Shown piece by piece: positions 19,900 through 28,850 of a stretch of DNA of 64,000 nucleotides. Under the pieces are notes generated by a model that saw nothing but the letters and a program-made list of their open reading frames with translations, was not told where the DNA came from and did no database searches. Source of the DNA: Chitinophagaceae bacterium (GTDB lineage Bacteria > Bacteroidota > Bacteroidia > Chitinophagales > Chitinophagaceae). The translations under genes and the position numbers were made by a program. The stretch spans positions 806,001-870,000 of the forward strand of contig JADJDJ010000003.1 in assembly GCA_016702745.1 (NCBI GenBank), in the 5' to 3' direction. Each line of letters starts with the position of its first letter. Position 1 is the first letter of the stretch.

Positions 19900-20316
19900 C
19901 TACATCCCCCTCTTCCTCGCTTCCTTCTTTTGTTTCAGCCACTGGTGGGTCAGCGTGGTCACACCGTTTTCGATGAACTCATCTTTGAGCCTTTTGAACC
20001 GATCCCATTTTGCTCTTTTGAAGACAGCGATTGTTTCGCCACCATAACCAAACTCTACATCGCCGGGCATAAAATCGACCGGGAAAAAGCCATGAACCGC
20101 CTGATCATGCTCGGCAATATTGGCCATGAAACATTCTTCTGTCTGCTTGCCATTTCGGGTACGGACAAACATACCCGTGTCTTTATACTCAAAGGTCGAA
20201 CCGGTAATCCTCATTTTAATCATCCGGTGCGGCGCTCCGTTAAAGTCTACAATGGTATCAGCCACTTCCAGTTTATAAGTCGGGGCGAAGCCTTTCGCGC
20301 TGGCAATATTTATCAT
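19900..20316 (-). CDS. Hypothetical protein
   Basis: A 138-residue soluble protein with mixed alpha/beta character and a very basic C-terminus (WLKQKKEARKRG). No signal peptide, TM helix or known motif is seen. It begins 12 bases after the stop of the large alpha/beta hydrolase gene on the same strand, so the two are probably one transcript, and it may serve as a partner of that protein. Function not recognised. Confidence 0.6.
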   Translation of the reverse strand: MINIASAKGFAPTYKLEVADTIVDFNGAPHRMIKMRITGSTFEYKDTGMFVRTRNGKQTEECFMANIAEHDQAVHGFFPVDFMPGDVEFGYGGETIAVFKRAKWDRFKRLKDEFIENGVTTLTHQWLKQKKEARKRGM

Positions 20317-20328
20317 ACAATATTTTTA

Positions 20329-23300
20329 TCAGTTAGTGAATTCCACATTATCGATATCAATTTCCCCTTTCAGGGTTTCTGAAAACTTCAGGGTCAGCGT
20401 GCTGATATTTGTCAGATCCACTTTCACCTGACCGGCACATACAATCGTATAAGATGTAAGTGGTATCCTTACCGTGACCATAGCCGATTTGCGTGTAGCC
20501 ACTTCGGGTCGCTGATCCGGGAAGGGAATGATGGCAAAACTGCCTGCCCGAATGGCTCTTTCATTATTACTGCCATCCTTCAGGGCAATCCGCAAATTCT
20601 GTTTCAGATTGGCCGGGTTGGAGTTGCTGCTATTCACCTGGCTGATCCGGATACTCAGATGAGTAAAGGCAGAAACATTTTTATGAGCCGCCGGGATAGA
20701 AAAGGTAACCGACCCCGACGTATTATTCCAGATAATTTTCATCCCCTGGGTATCATGCGGGGAGTGGGGATCCAGTGTTCTCAATACGCCTTCCACCGGA
20801 TCGGACGGCAGCCCGAATTGATCCACGTCTCCATTAATGGTGCTGGATTCCCAATTAATAGCGCCTTCAAATTCATCCACCACTTTGGCCCCGGATTTCT
20901 GGTATTGCATAAACAACTCGGCCACGGTGGAAGATACAGAGCCGGGTTTCCATTCACCGGTAAACATACCGTTCCACTGCGGTTCATTTTTCAGCTTCAT
21001 CCTGAAATAAGCCGTCATGTATGCTTTTGTAACAGCCTTCTGTACTTCTTTGTCAATCAGTTCAGGGTCACTACCCTCATTATTAGTAACAAAACCATTA
21101 TGTGTGGCTTTATACAAAAAGCCCATCGTTTTTTCAGGTACCGTTGAACGGTCATATAAAGCGAAGCCCGTTTGCGGCACGGTATAACCCGACACATAAA
21201 TATGTCCCCTTATATCCCCATCTCTTGAACCGTATAAGACAAAATATGGTTTTGCCCATGGGGCTTTGAGTGATTCACTTCCATACTGATCGGTAGGTGC
21301 CAGAGAGACCACCGCATTGAATATATGTCCTAAACCATTTTGCTGATTGATCCGGGACGCTTTGATCACGGCCTCTCCACCACGGCTATGTCCCATGATG
21401 CCGATATTATTCTGAACCGTTGCCCCAAACTTTGTTTTCAGTACTTCAATATGCCTGAACAAGGTATTGGCTCTACCGAGTCCATGCATATCGCCATTGC
21501 AATGAATGCTGGCCGCAATAAACCCATTTTTGGCAAAATGTTCCAGCAGAAAATCATAGGAAGTAAAACTATGCCCGTTGCCATGCACAATCACGATCAG
21601 GGGATAATTGGGAGCAACTGCACTGATTTGCGCCGGATCCGTTACTCCGGCCACATCTGCCGGAAAAAACACATTGGCTCTTAAGGGTACGTTCAGGTTT
21701 ACCGGTACAAAATTACCGGGTGTGAAATAAGAATTATTCTCATCAACAAGAACAGGTGTACCGGTCAATCCCATGGCGTTTACCGCTGCTTCATTATAAT
21801 TCCATGAACCGGCATGGTCAAACTGGGTCATTACACCGGGATCTTCCACCACTCTGAAGCCGGGAACAAAATACCCGTCAATCATATCCAGTGGGGTATT
21901 GTACTGATTGTCCTGAAAAAGCTGGCTGCATTGGAACTATTGTTGCCAAAATCTGCCACGATATCATATTCTCCTGGGATGATGGCATTGGGCCATACCA
22001 GTCGTTTATTGGCATTCATACAGCCGGACTGTACGATCAGTTTTTGTACGGCGGCATTACCACCCAGGACGGCCAGGTGCGATAAAGAATTATCTGCGTT
22101 CCAGGCAAGATCATCCTTGCTTTGGATCACATAGAGCGCACACATTTTGCTGATATTACCGGGATCCACAATACCAGGATCAATCCCCGCCCAAACATCC
22201 TCGCCCACAGTAAATGTATCCGAATAGCGGAAATAGGGTGCCCCGTCAATACTTCTTCCGCTGATCGGTATTTTATTGACGCATCCACCCAATACCGGTT
22301 TGGCGGTCCAGAAATCTTCGCGGATCACCAGGCCGGTGATTCTTCTGGCTGTTATAATATCTCTTGGCAACAGTTGCAGGGCATCATTATTTTCAAAACC
22401 ATAATGAAGCGGTCTGATAATAATATCATAAGCGCCGGGCAGGAGTTGTCCGGCAGCAGCCATTCTAACGGTGGCAATGGTTCCTGTCTCAGGCGCTTCC
22501 AGTTCCTGTACCACCGGTCGGTTCCTGCTGTTTATAGCCAGGGTAATGGGATCACCAATATTCCAGTCGTGCTGCCGCTGTACCAGCATCACCCGGTATC
22601 GGTTTGCTTTCGCATTCACCCGGAAACTAACATGCAGTGCTTCTTTATGTCCTTCAATGGCATTGATGGGCCGGCCATCTTTGGTGGAGGCAAAGACAAG
22701 TGGTGCCTTTTTGTTTTCTGCCAATGAAATATCCGCCCGGTGAATTTGTTTTTTTGAAGAGGCTACGCTGAGACTGATTATTTTTCCCTTCCATTTTCTG
22801 GCAGCTTCATCATGACGTAACAGGTCCCTGCTCTCCAGGTCATTGATCCCCATTTGCGGCCAGATGATGGTGGAAGCAATGGCTCCGTTGGAGTCGGAAC
22901 GCAGGGAGAGCACTGCAATTTGTGCGGTATCCACTGCGATGCTGATATCAAATGCCCGCAGGGGTACCAGTCCGCTTGCACTGATATGTAAGGACTCGCC
23001 GATATCAAATCGTTCTTTTTGAATCAGATCATCCCCTGTGAATGTAATCACCGGTTTTTTACGGGCTCTTTCAAAATCTTTCTGACTGATCCTGATGGTG
23101 AAATTATCCGGACTGCCTTTCTGGTAGAGGTCTTTAAAGCTGGCGCTGAACAGGGCCGCCCCGCTGAGATTGTCAAGCACTTTCAGCAATAAATCCCTCG
23201 TGGCATTCATGGCGTCAAACTTTGCATCCGCGGTCAGGAGCAGACTGAATGTTCCATCCGGTCCGGATACTGCCGTTGCCATCCGAAGGGCCTTGCCTTT

Positions 23301-23384
23301 GTAAAATAGTTTTACGGACAGTCCGGGTAATACCGCATCAAATTCTGCGGAACGGATGCTGCCCTTAATGGTGATTGTAAGCAT
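20329..23384 (-). CDS. Large alpha/beta hydrolase with N-terminal beta domains, frame probably broken
   Basis: Two frames touch here: an N-terminal 500 residues (stop 21882) and a C-terminal 518 residues (ATG at 21885, four-base ATGA overlap). The C-terminal part is an alpha/beta hydrolase of the chlorophyllase/dienelactone-hydrolase type: oxyanion region VIVHGNGHSF, nucleophile GHSRGGEA, likely acid in YGSRDGD and His in KATHNGF, followed by a beta-rich binding region. The N-terminal part contains beta-sandwich segments and no signal peptide. Upstream of the second ATG its frame reads FQDNQYNTPLD, which continues naturally from the first frame if the T5 run (A5 at 21916-21920) had six bases. 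One protein of about 1018 residues is therefore favoured over a translationally coupled pair. Substrate unknown. Confidence 0.75.
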
Positions 23385-23517
23385 AAGGTTTAATTGAGTA
23401 GCTGAAAATTAAATAGCACTCACTAAATGTAACGATGTTCCCAAGACGGGCCAATAACCTGTTTGTGGTATTTTTTGGGGGGAGAAAGAAATTGACTGGA
23501 AAAAGAGGTGTTTACTT

Positions 23518-23585
23518 TCATCCATGATTCCTTCCTTTAGTTTTCCTTTTGGCAAGTAGGTGCCGGAGGATAGGCGTGGGGGAAG
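23518..23585. repeat. Hairpin-forming repeat, copy 1
   Basis: Shares the core CCTTTAGTTTTCCTTTTGGC with 24794-24862, flanked by TCC-rich and GGAGGA-rich arms. Arms in this copy pair only partly. It lies upstream of the hydrolase gene start and downstream of nothing coding on the + strand. Confidence 0.6.
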
Positions 23586-23653
23586 AAACTAAAAAATTAA
23601 CACAGGATGACTGACTACTCACTGGAACTGTAGTCCGTTACGGGTCATCTTAT

Positions 23654-24371
23654 TCAATCAATTTGCTTGAACCCGGGATCATTCATCTTCAATGTCCTGA
23701 TATCAAAAGTATAGGTACGGCCAGCCTGGGTAAATTCAATATGATGCGGAAAATTAAATTCATTGACCTTCTTCCAGGATGAAAAAGCCGTGGAAATAAT
23801 TTCGCTGTTATTATCCGGGTTTGGGAACCGAATTTCTTTGATCAGGGATGTAGCACTATCAATCGTCAGCCAGCTCTCATGCCCGAGTTCGTCTTTTGCC
23901 AGTAATTGAAAGCCCCTGCCCTTGCCGGCAGGAAGGGTATCCGCAAATTTGAAGTTGGTGAATCTTTTATTTAACTCCAGTACAATACTCATGAATTCAT
24001 GACTTCTTAGCGCATATACTGTTTCCGGGCTGACCGGTTGATGCTGTTGAGCCGTATCCCTCCCCCTGTTATGTATCACCTGTATAAAAGAGTCTTTCCT
24101 GAAAGAATAGACCTGCTTGAAGTAAGTATACCCTGTGGTGTCCGACTGCAATTCGGTGGTATAGGCCCCGTTGGGGGATTGACAATCGGCAACATAGATA
24201 ATACTGGCAACCTTATCCCTGTCAGTCTTTTTTACCAACCGCATCCATAGCAGCTTCAATTAAATCTGATGGAGATTTTGGATCCTGCTGATGCGGCCCT
24301 TTTGATTCTTTGCAACCAACAACTGCCGAAATAATAATTGTAAAAATGACAAATTTTTTTATTAAATACAT
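23654..24371 (-). CDS. Lipoprotein of unknown function, frame broken
   Basis: The main frame (from 24259) lacks an N-terminal signal, but the upstream frame from an ATG at 24371 encodes a lipoprotein signal with a hydrophobic core and lipobox-like AVVGC, then KESKGPHQQDPKSPSD and EAAMDAVGK. The two join if the T6 run at 24228-24233 (+ strand) had five bases. The joined 238-residue protein has a beta-rich body (VYSFRKDSFIQVIHNRGRDT, WLTIDSATSLIKEIRFPNPD, FPHHIEFTQAGRTYTFDI) resembling outer-membrane lipoprotein-like sorting/LolA-type beta folds, though no motif proves it. Function not recognised. Confidence 0.7.
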
Positions 24372-24545
24372 ATAAGTATCTATTGTCAATTGATAAGTCC
24401 GGTTTCTAAAATCAGGTGCCTGCGGTAGTTATAGAAAAATCTGAATACTACCGTTAACGAAGCTTATTAGCAGCCTGGCTATTCCTATCAGGCAATGAAC
24501 TTGCTCGTTCTGTTCAATCAAAGAAACAGGCTGTTGCAAGATTAA

Positions 24546-24786
24546 GAGGAATAGACAGGCCTTCCAAAAATTGCATTTGGAAATGGATAAGTGGTAAAGA
24601 TAACAATGCTAGTATTGGAAGAGGGTTATGCGGATAGCCGGTTAAGAATATGAAGGTAGAATGCTCAAACCCGGGCGGGATTGGAAATGAGTCATAGACA
24701 CAGCACAACAACCCTATATTTTGGAAAGTTTGAAATGGTTCAGGAGATATTCAAATCTGAATGCAGAAGACTTCTGATAACAGGGT
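24546..24786 (+). repeat. Dispersed stem-loop repeat, copy A, behind a coding remnant
   Basis: Core consists of GCTCAAACCCGGGCGGG, then a TGAGTC/GACAC stem, then CACAACAACCCTATA, GAAATGGTTCAGGAGA and a closing AACAGGG. An open frame before it (about 24480-24636) reads SGNELARSVQSKKQAVARLR and on to GIDRPSKN before a stop, as though the repeat travelled with a gene 3' end. Related copies: 28730-28850, 31019-31118, 34704-34955, 37676-37780 and 37829-37957, all in the same orientation. Confidence 0.75.
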
Positions 24787-24793
24787 ATCTACT

Positions 24794-24862
24794 GTCATCC
24801 ACGAGTCCCTCCTTTAGTTTTCCTTTTGGCAAGACACTATTGGAGGAGACTCGTGGGGAAGA
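24794..24862. repeat. Hairpin-forming repeat, copy 2
   Basis: Arms CCACGAGTC and GACTCGTGG, extended by CTCC/GGAG, enclose the shared core CCTTTAGTTTTCCTTTTGGC. This is the better-paired of two copies (other at 23518-23585). It ends four bases before the stop of the membrane-protein gene on the minus strand and may terminate it. Confidence 0.7.
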
Positions 24863-24865
24863 TAG

Positions 24866-25743
24866 TTATCGCAACCGGTATTCTTTTTTAATTAAGGCAA
24901 TGAGCCTTTCAGCACTTTCCCGCAAATTTTTGTAAAGTTGTAATTGCTGATAGATGTTGACTTTTTGTTGCATCATAAAATTTAACTGCTCCTTTAGTTC
25001 CGTTCTATCAACACGTATCAATATACTATCCGGAATGTTGGTTATGATGGCCTGGCTTGTATTGGTAATGTAAAATGGCAACAGATCATCAGGATTTACC
25101 AACTTTCCAATATAGCGGTTTGACAACTGCCCATACTCATTATAAGAATCCCTATAGACAGCATCCGTATAAATCCACTGCATATCATAAGCGGCAATAG
25201 AATCGGCCACCGTCTTCTTTCGTACCAAACGCATGTTGCCTGAATTTTTTAGCTGACTTATTGTGATCGTATTCCTGTCAATGCGCTGATCCCAGGTAGT
25301 ACGGCGCAATGTTTTGAAAAACTTCCCGGTGATAACAGCAACGTCTTTATTAACGTTAAAAACCTAAAGATGGTATCGATGGCTTGAATCTTTCCTTGTT
25401 TTCGGGGGAGGCCATAATTTATAGTGGCTGTATCTGCTGAAAGATCGCTTACCAGGGATTCCATATACTGCTTCTCTCTGTCCTTTTCAATTTTATGCTC
25501 CAACTGATACTCCGCTAAAAATCCGCAAAACACGGCAAGGAATAACATTAGAAATTCCCAGAAATACGCTTTCCAGTTTTTCTTTCCTCCGTGATGTGCA
25601 TGATGATGTACTTCCATATTTTCAGTTTCTTGATTTGGGCTAATCGTCTCGCTGACAGCGGGAGGTATAATTGGGTCAGCAGGAATTTCCGGATGGTTGT
25701 TTACCGGTTTATCTACATGTTCTTCGTCTGTATTTTGGGCCAT
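24866..25743 (-). CDS. Conserved Chitinophagaceae-type membrane protein, frame broken
   Basis: The N-terminal frame (25743 to 25258) has a Pro-rich lead, a His cluster (MEVHHHAHHGGKKNWK) and one TM helix (FLMLFLAVFCGFLAEY); the C-terminal frame (25309 to 24866) holds a helical soluble domain (TISQLKNSGNMRLVRKKTV). They join through VNKDVAVITGKFFKT if the T5 run (A5 at 25358-25362) had six bases. The joined protein is about 293 residues. The His-cluster/TM/helical arrangement is a recurrent Chitinophagaceae family of unknown function, probably a bitopic membrane protein with a periplasmic domain. Confidence 0.78.
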
Positions 25744-25905
25744 TTAAATTAAATTAATGGAGTGTTCGATTGCATGACGCCAAACGAGGGGTTAAGAAAA
25801 TTAATTGACCATTAAAAAAAGGACAGTATCCCCGGCAGCATAAATGCAATTTCCCTGTACCGCCGTCTTCAACAGGTTTTAAAACAAAATCCGTTGCAGC
25901 CATTC

Positions 25906-27054
25906 TCATTTGTTCTTCTTCTGCCTGACCGTACCGAAATATAAAGTATTGGTCGCTTCCGAACGGGCCGCTGCGATATCGGGTATTCCATCCTCATTGA
26001 AATCACCGAATGCAAAACCATATACAGTTCCCTTTGCATCACCAAAAGATACCGGATGAAACTGATTTCCGGTACCGGTATTGAAAAAAACCATTGAAGC
26101 TGCATTCACGTGGCCCACTATAATATCAGGCAGCCTGTCATTATTCAGGTCGGCCATGGCCAGCGCATAGGGCACTATTTTTGCATCAGCCAGGGAGATA
26201 CCTGTGGAAAAGCTCAGATCCTTTTGTCCGAAATACAGATCCACTCCCTTTTCTTCATCAATCACGACAATATCCAATAACTGGTCTCCATTAAAATCCG
26301 CCACGGCAGCCATTCGGATTTTAGCATTTGCCGGACCAAAAGGGATACGTTCTGCCTCGGAATAAGTCATTTCCGGACTACCGCGGTACAAATAACTCTG
26401 TCCCCCATTACGATGCGGTACTACCAGGTCAATGTATCCATCATGATTAAAATCTGCCGCTGTTATGGTGGTAGAAGGATACGGCGCAAACGCGATGCAG
26501 TTATTCCCGAATATTCCTTTTCCCCTGTTCAGGCAGATATAGTTTGAGTTGGGTGTGCCACCCCTGTTTGCCAGGATAAGATCCGGTAATCCGTCTTTGT
26601 TGATATCCGCAATAGTCAAATTACGGGTGGGCCATTTGGGAAGCCCAAATTCAGAAGCGATTGTAAATTGACCTTTCCCGTCATTGAGGTAAACCAGTTT
26701 GCGATCCGGGGAATCATTACTGATGGCAATATCCGGGAACCCATCTCCATTGAAGTCAGCCAAACCACCGGTGTAGGAACGATCCGATATCATGCCCAGG
26801 TCATACGCTTTTCGGATACCGCCCTTCCCATTGCCCAGGAGCACCCGGTCAACAATGGGCCAGTGCCTGCCCTTCACCAACAGCATATCAAGATGGCCAT
26901 CTCCATCAAGATCGCCGAAACTCACATTTGCAGTGGTATCCAGGATCGGTTCTAATATCAAGGTACGCTCATAGTCGGGGAAGTCGGTACTGTGCTGCTG
27001 CGCCAGAACCGAAAATGTTCCCGACAAACAGAAAAGAAGAAAAGAAATTCTCAT
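25906..27054 (-). CDS. Exported FG-GAP/VCBS repeat protein
   Basis: Signal peptide (ending SVLAQ near residue 19) followed by about seven FG-GAP-type repeats with the calcium-binding pattern D-x-[DN]-x-D-G, for example GDLDGDGHLD, ADFNGDGFPD, ADINKDGLPD, ADFNHDGYID and GDFNEDGIPD. This predicts a seven-bladed beta-propeller and nothing else; there is no enzymatic or sorting domain. Such proteins bind ligands or other proteins at the cell surface. It is followed by the membrane protein gene and preceded by the thioredoxin-like gene on the same strand, 69 bases away, so the three may be co-transcribed. Confidence 0.9.
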   Translation of the reverse strand: MRISFLLFCLSGTFSVLAQQHSTDFPDYERTLILEPILDTTANVSFGDLDGDGHLDMLLVKGRHWPIVDRVLLGNGKGGIRKAYDLGMISDRSYTGGLADFNGDGFPDIAISNDSPDRKLVYLNDGKGQFTIASEFGLPKWPTRNLTIADINKDGLPDLILANRGGTPNSNYICLNRGKGIFGNNCIAFAPYPSTTITAADFNHDGYIDLVVPHRNGGQSYLYRGSPEMTYSEAERIPFGPANAKIRMAAVADFNGDQLLDIVVIDEEKGVDLYFGQKDLSFSTGISLADAKIVPYALAMADLNNDRLPDIIVGHVNAASMVFFNTGTGNQFHPVSFGDAKGTVYGFAFGDFNEDGIPDIAAARSEATNTLYFGTVRQKKNK

Positions 27055-27123
27055 GATATCATTTTAAGGTGGTTGGCTGGTAACAATAATCCATCCACTT
27101 TCTTCTCCGAAAATTGTCGAATC

Positions 27124-28515
27124 TCATTGTACAATTACTTCGCTTTTCAATAGCTGATCCAGGGTTCCTCTGATTTCCTTTGAAGAAGGTTTTGGGGCCG
27201 CCTGGTCAAGGATATTCCCTTCCGGGTCAACGATGATAAAAAAGGGCAGACCGGGAACCTGGTAATCCTGGTAGACTTTCGAGTAAAAGCTATTTTCCGC
27301 CCGAAGGCTCACCCCTGCATTTCTGCTCTCCTTTACAAAAGTCCTCCACACATTTTCATCCTCATTGACTGAAATACTTACAAAAACGATGTCCTTATCC
27401 TTATACTCCGCATACAGCTTTAAGTAATGAGGCATTTCCCTGGCAGAACGGGGACAGAGTGTTTGCCAGAAATCGAGCAGCACATATTTTCCTTTAAAAT
27501 CTTTTAGTGAGAACTTATTGCCATCCACATCTGAAAGCGTAAACTGAGGAGCGGGTTTACCGGGTGCCAGTTGCAGTTTTCTTTCATATGCCTTTCGGAT
27601 GCCTGACAGATAAGCCGGGTTGCTGTTATGCTCCTTAAAATGGTCATAGTATTTATCAAAGCCTTTGAGCCCGTTATCGAGCAGACGGGATTCCGTGACG
27701 GCCGCAAGCAGGTAATCCCTGACAGCCGGGTTTGTCATTCCGCTAACCACTTTCAGGCTTTCATCCAATTGTGCATCCGGGACAAGCTTTTCTGTTGCAT
27801 CCAGCTTTTCAACACGTCTGGTTGTTTCCTTCATTAAGTATTCGTACAAAAACCACTGGTAAAAAGGTATATCGATGTATTGGTCTTTTTCGATGACCAG
27901 GTCTTTCAAAAAGCCATATCGTGCAGGATCCTTCACAGCCTTCTGTCTTTCGAGTACCCTGATTTTCAGGCAGGCACTGTAGTAAAGGATCGAAGCCTTT
28001 ACGAAATCGTTGAAAACAGCGCTGGTCTGCTTGCCCTTTGCCAGTTGTTTAAAAAATTGGTCATTCGCCGATTGAAACGAATCAATATACACGAAAGCGA
28101 TATCCGGCTCCTGTGCATTCAGGTATTTGTGGTCAACTTTGTCAATCCGGCTTACGATAGAATCCATGATCCGATTCTCTGTTGCTAACGATCCTCCGTA
28201 GCGGAAAGCGCCAGTATTATCAGTAGGATCAATCGAAATACTGAGGGACTGGCCCGGCTGCAGAAAGATCCTTTTGAGTGTTTTTCCATATCTGAATGAA
28301 CGAATCGTGGGTTTGTCGATCGGGTACGTAATCACAATCTTACCATCCACCTTTTTTTGGTGATCGGGCCAGATCGGTTCGCCAACTGTTTCAAATATGT
28401 TCAGTAATTGCGGATCAAAACTCTGGATATCCAGTGTTATTTCTACTTCCTTTTTATCGGGGATGGAGGAGAAGAAAAGCAGAAATGCTAATCCGGGGAA
28501 GATGACCTTTTTCAT
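27124..28515 (-). CDS. Exported thioredoxin-like (AhpC/TSA-TlpA) protein
   Basis: A signal peptide is followed by an approximately 300-residue N-terminal region of unknown fold and a C-terminal thioredoxin-like domain (from GKPAPQFTLSDVDGNKFSL). The active-site region reads WQTLCPRSAREM, so the usual CxxC is CPRS with the resolving Cys replaced by Ser; that fits a peroxidase-like or monothiol role rather than classical disulfide oxidation. The cis-Pro loop reads VPGLPFFIIVD. It resembles the Bacteroidota TlpA/DUF4369-type proteins. Likely acts in the periplasm. Confidence 0.88.
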   Translation of the reverse strand: MKKVIFPGLAFLLFFSSIPDKKEVEITLDIQSFDPQLLNIFETVGEPIWPDHQKKVDGKIVITYPIDKPTIRSFRYGKTLKRIFLQPGQSLSISIDPTDNTGAFRYGGSLATENRIMDSIVSRIDKVDHKYLNAQEPDIAFVYIDSFQSANDQFFKQLAKGKQTSAVFNDFVKASILYYSACLKIRVLERQKAVKDPARYGFLKDLVIEKDQYIDIPFYQWFLYEYLMKETTRRVEKLDATEKLVPDAQLDESLKVVSGMTNPAVRDYLLAAVTESRLLDNGLKGFDKYYDHFKEHNSNPAYLSGIRKAYERKLQLAPGKPAPQFTLSDVDGNKFSLKDFKGKYVLLDFWQTLCPRSAREMPHYLKLYAEYKDKDIVFVSISVNEDENVWRTFVKESRNAGVSLRAENSFYSKVYQDYQVPGLPFFIIVDPEGNILDQAAPKPSSKEIRGTLDQLLKSEVIVQ

Positions 28516-28559
28516 GTATTGCTGGTTTTGGCTACCATAAGTTAGGATTTTTTTCTTAT

Positions 28560-28714
28560 TTATGGGGCCAATGAAATCAAAAGCACATCATCAGCCGCTG
28601 TTGGAAAAATATGGTCCCTTACTGCTGCCGTACGATTAATTGCTGCAGGCAATCAGGACAGAAAGAAGGATAGTGCAGATTATCAGGGTGTTAAACTGAT
28701 TTTTTGTAACTCAT
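28560..28714 (+). pseudogene. Coding remnant (3' end only) in front of repeat copy B
   Basis: An open + frame without a start reads ANEIKSTSSAAVGKIWSLTA and on through AAVRLIAAGNQDRKK to a TAG at 28712-28714. It is protein-like but headless and runs straight into repeat copy B, matching the layout at copies A and D. Parent gene not recognised. Confidence 0.45.
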
Positions 28715-28729
28715 AGATGAGGATCAAAC

Positions 28730-28850
28730 CCTGGAGGGTTTGGTGCTGTGACATCAACTCTGCCAACACCCTATAATTTGGAAAACTTGAAATGGTTCAG
28801 CATTCCTTCAAATCTGAATACAGAAGACTACCAAAAAATTGGGGTGCTTA
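28730..28850 (+). repeat. Dispersed stem-loop repeat, copy B
   Basis: Shares ATCAAACCCTGGAGGGTTTGG, the GTGCTG stem, CCAACACCCTATAATTTGG, GAAATGGTTCAGCA and CTGAATACAGAAGACTACC with copy A. Its right end is truncated by the stop codon of the gene on the minus strand (28848). Confidence 0.75.
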
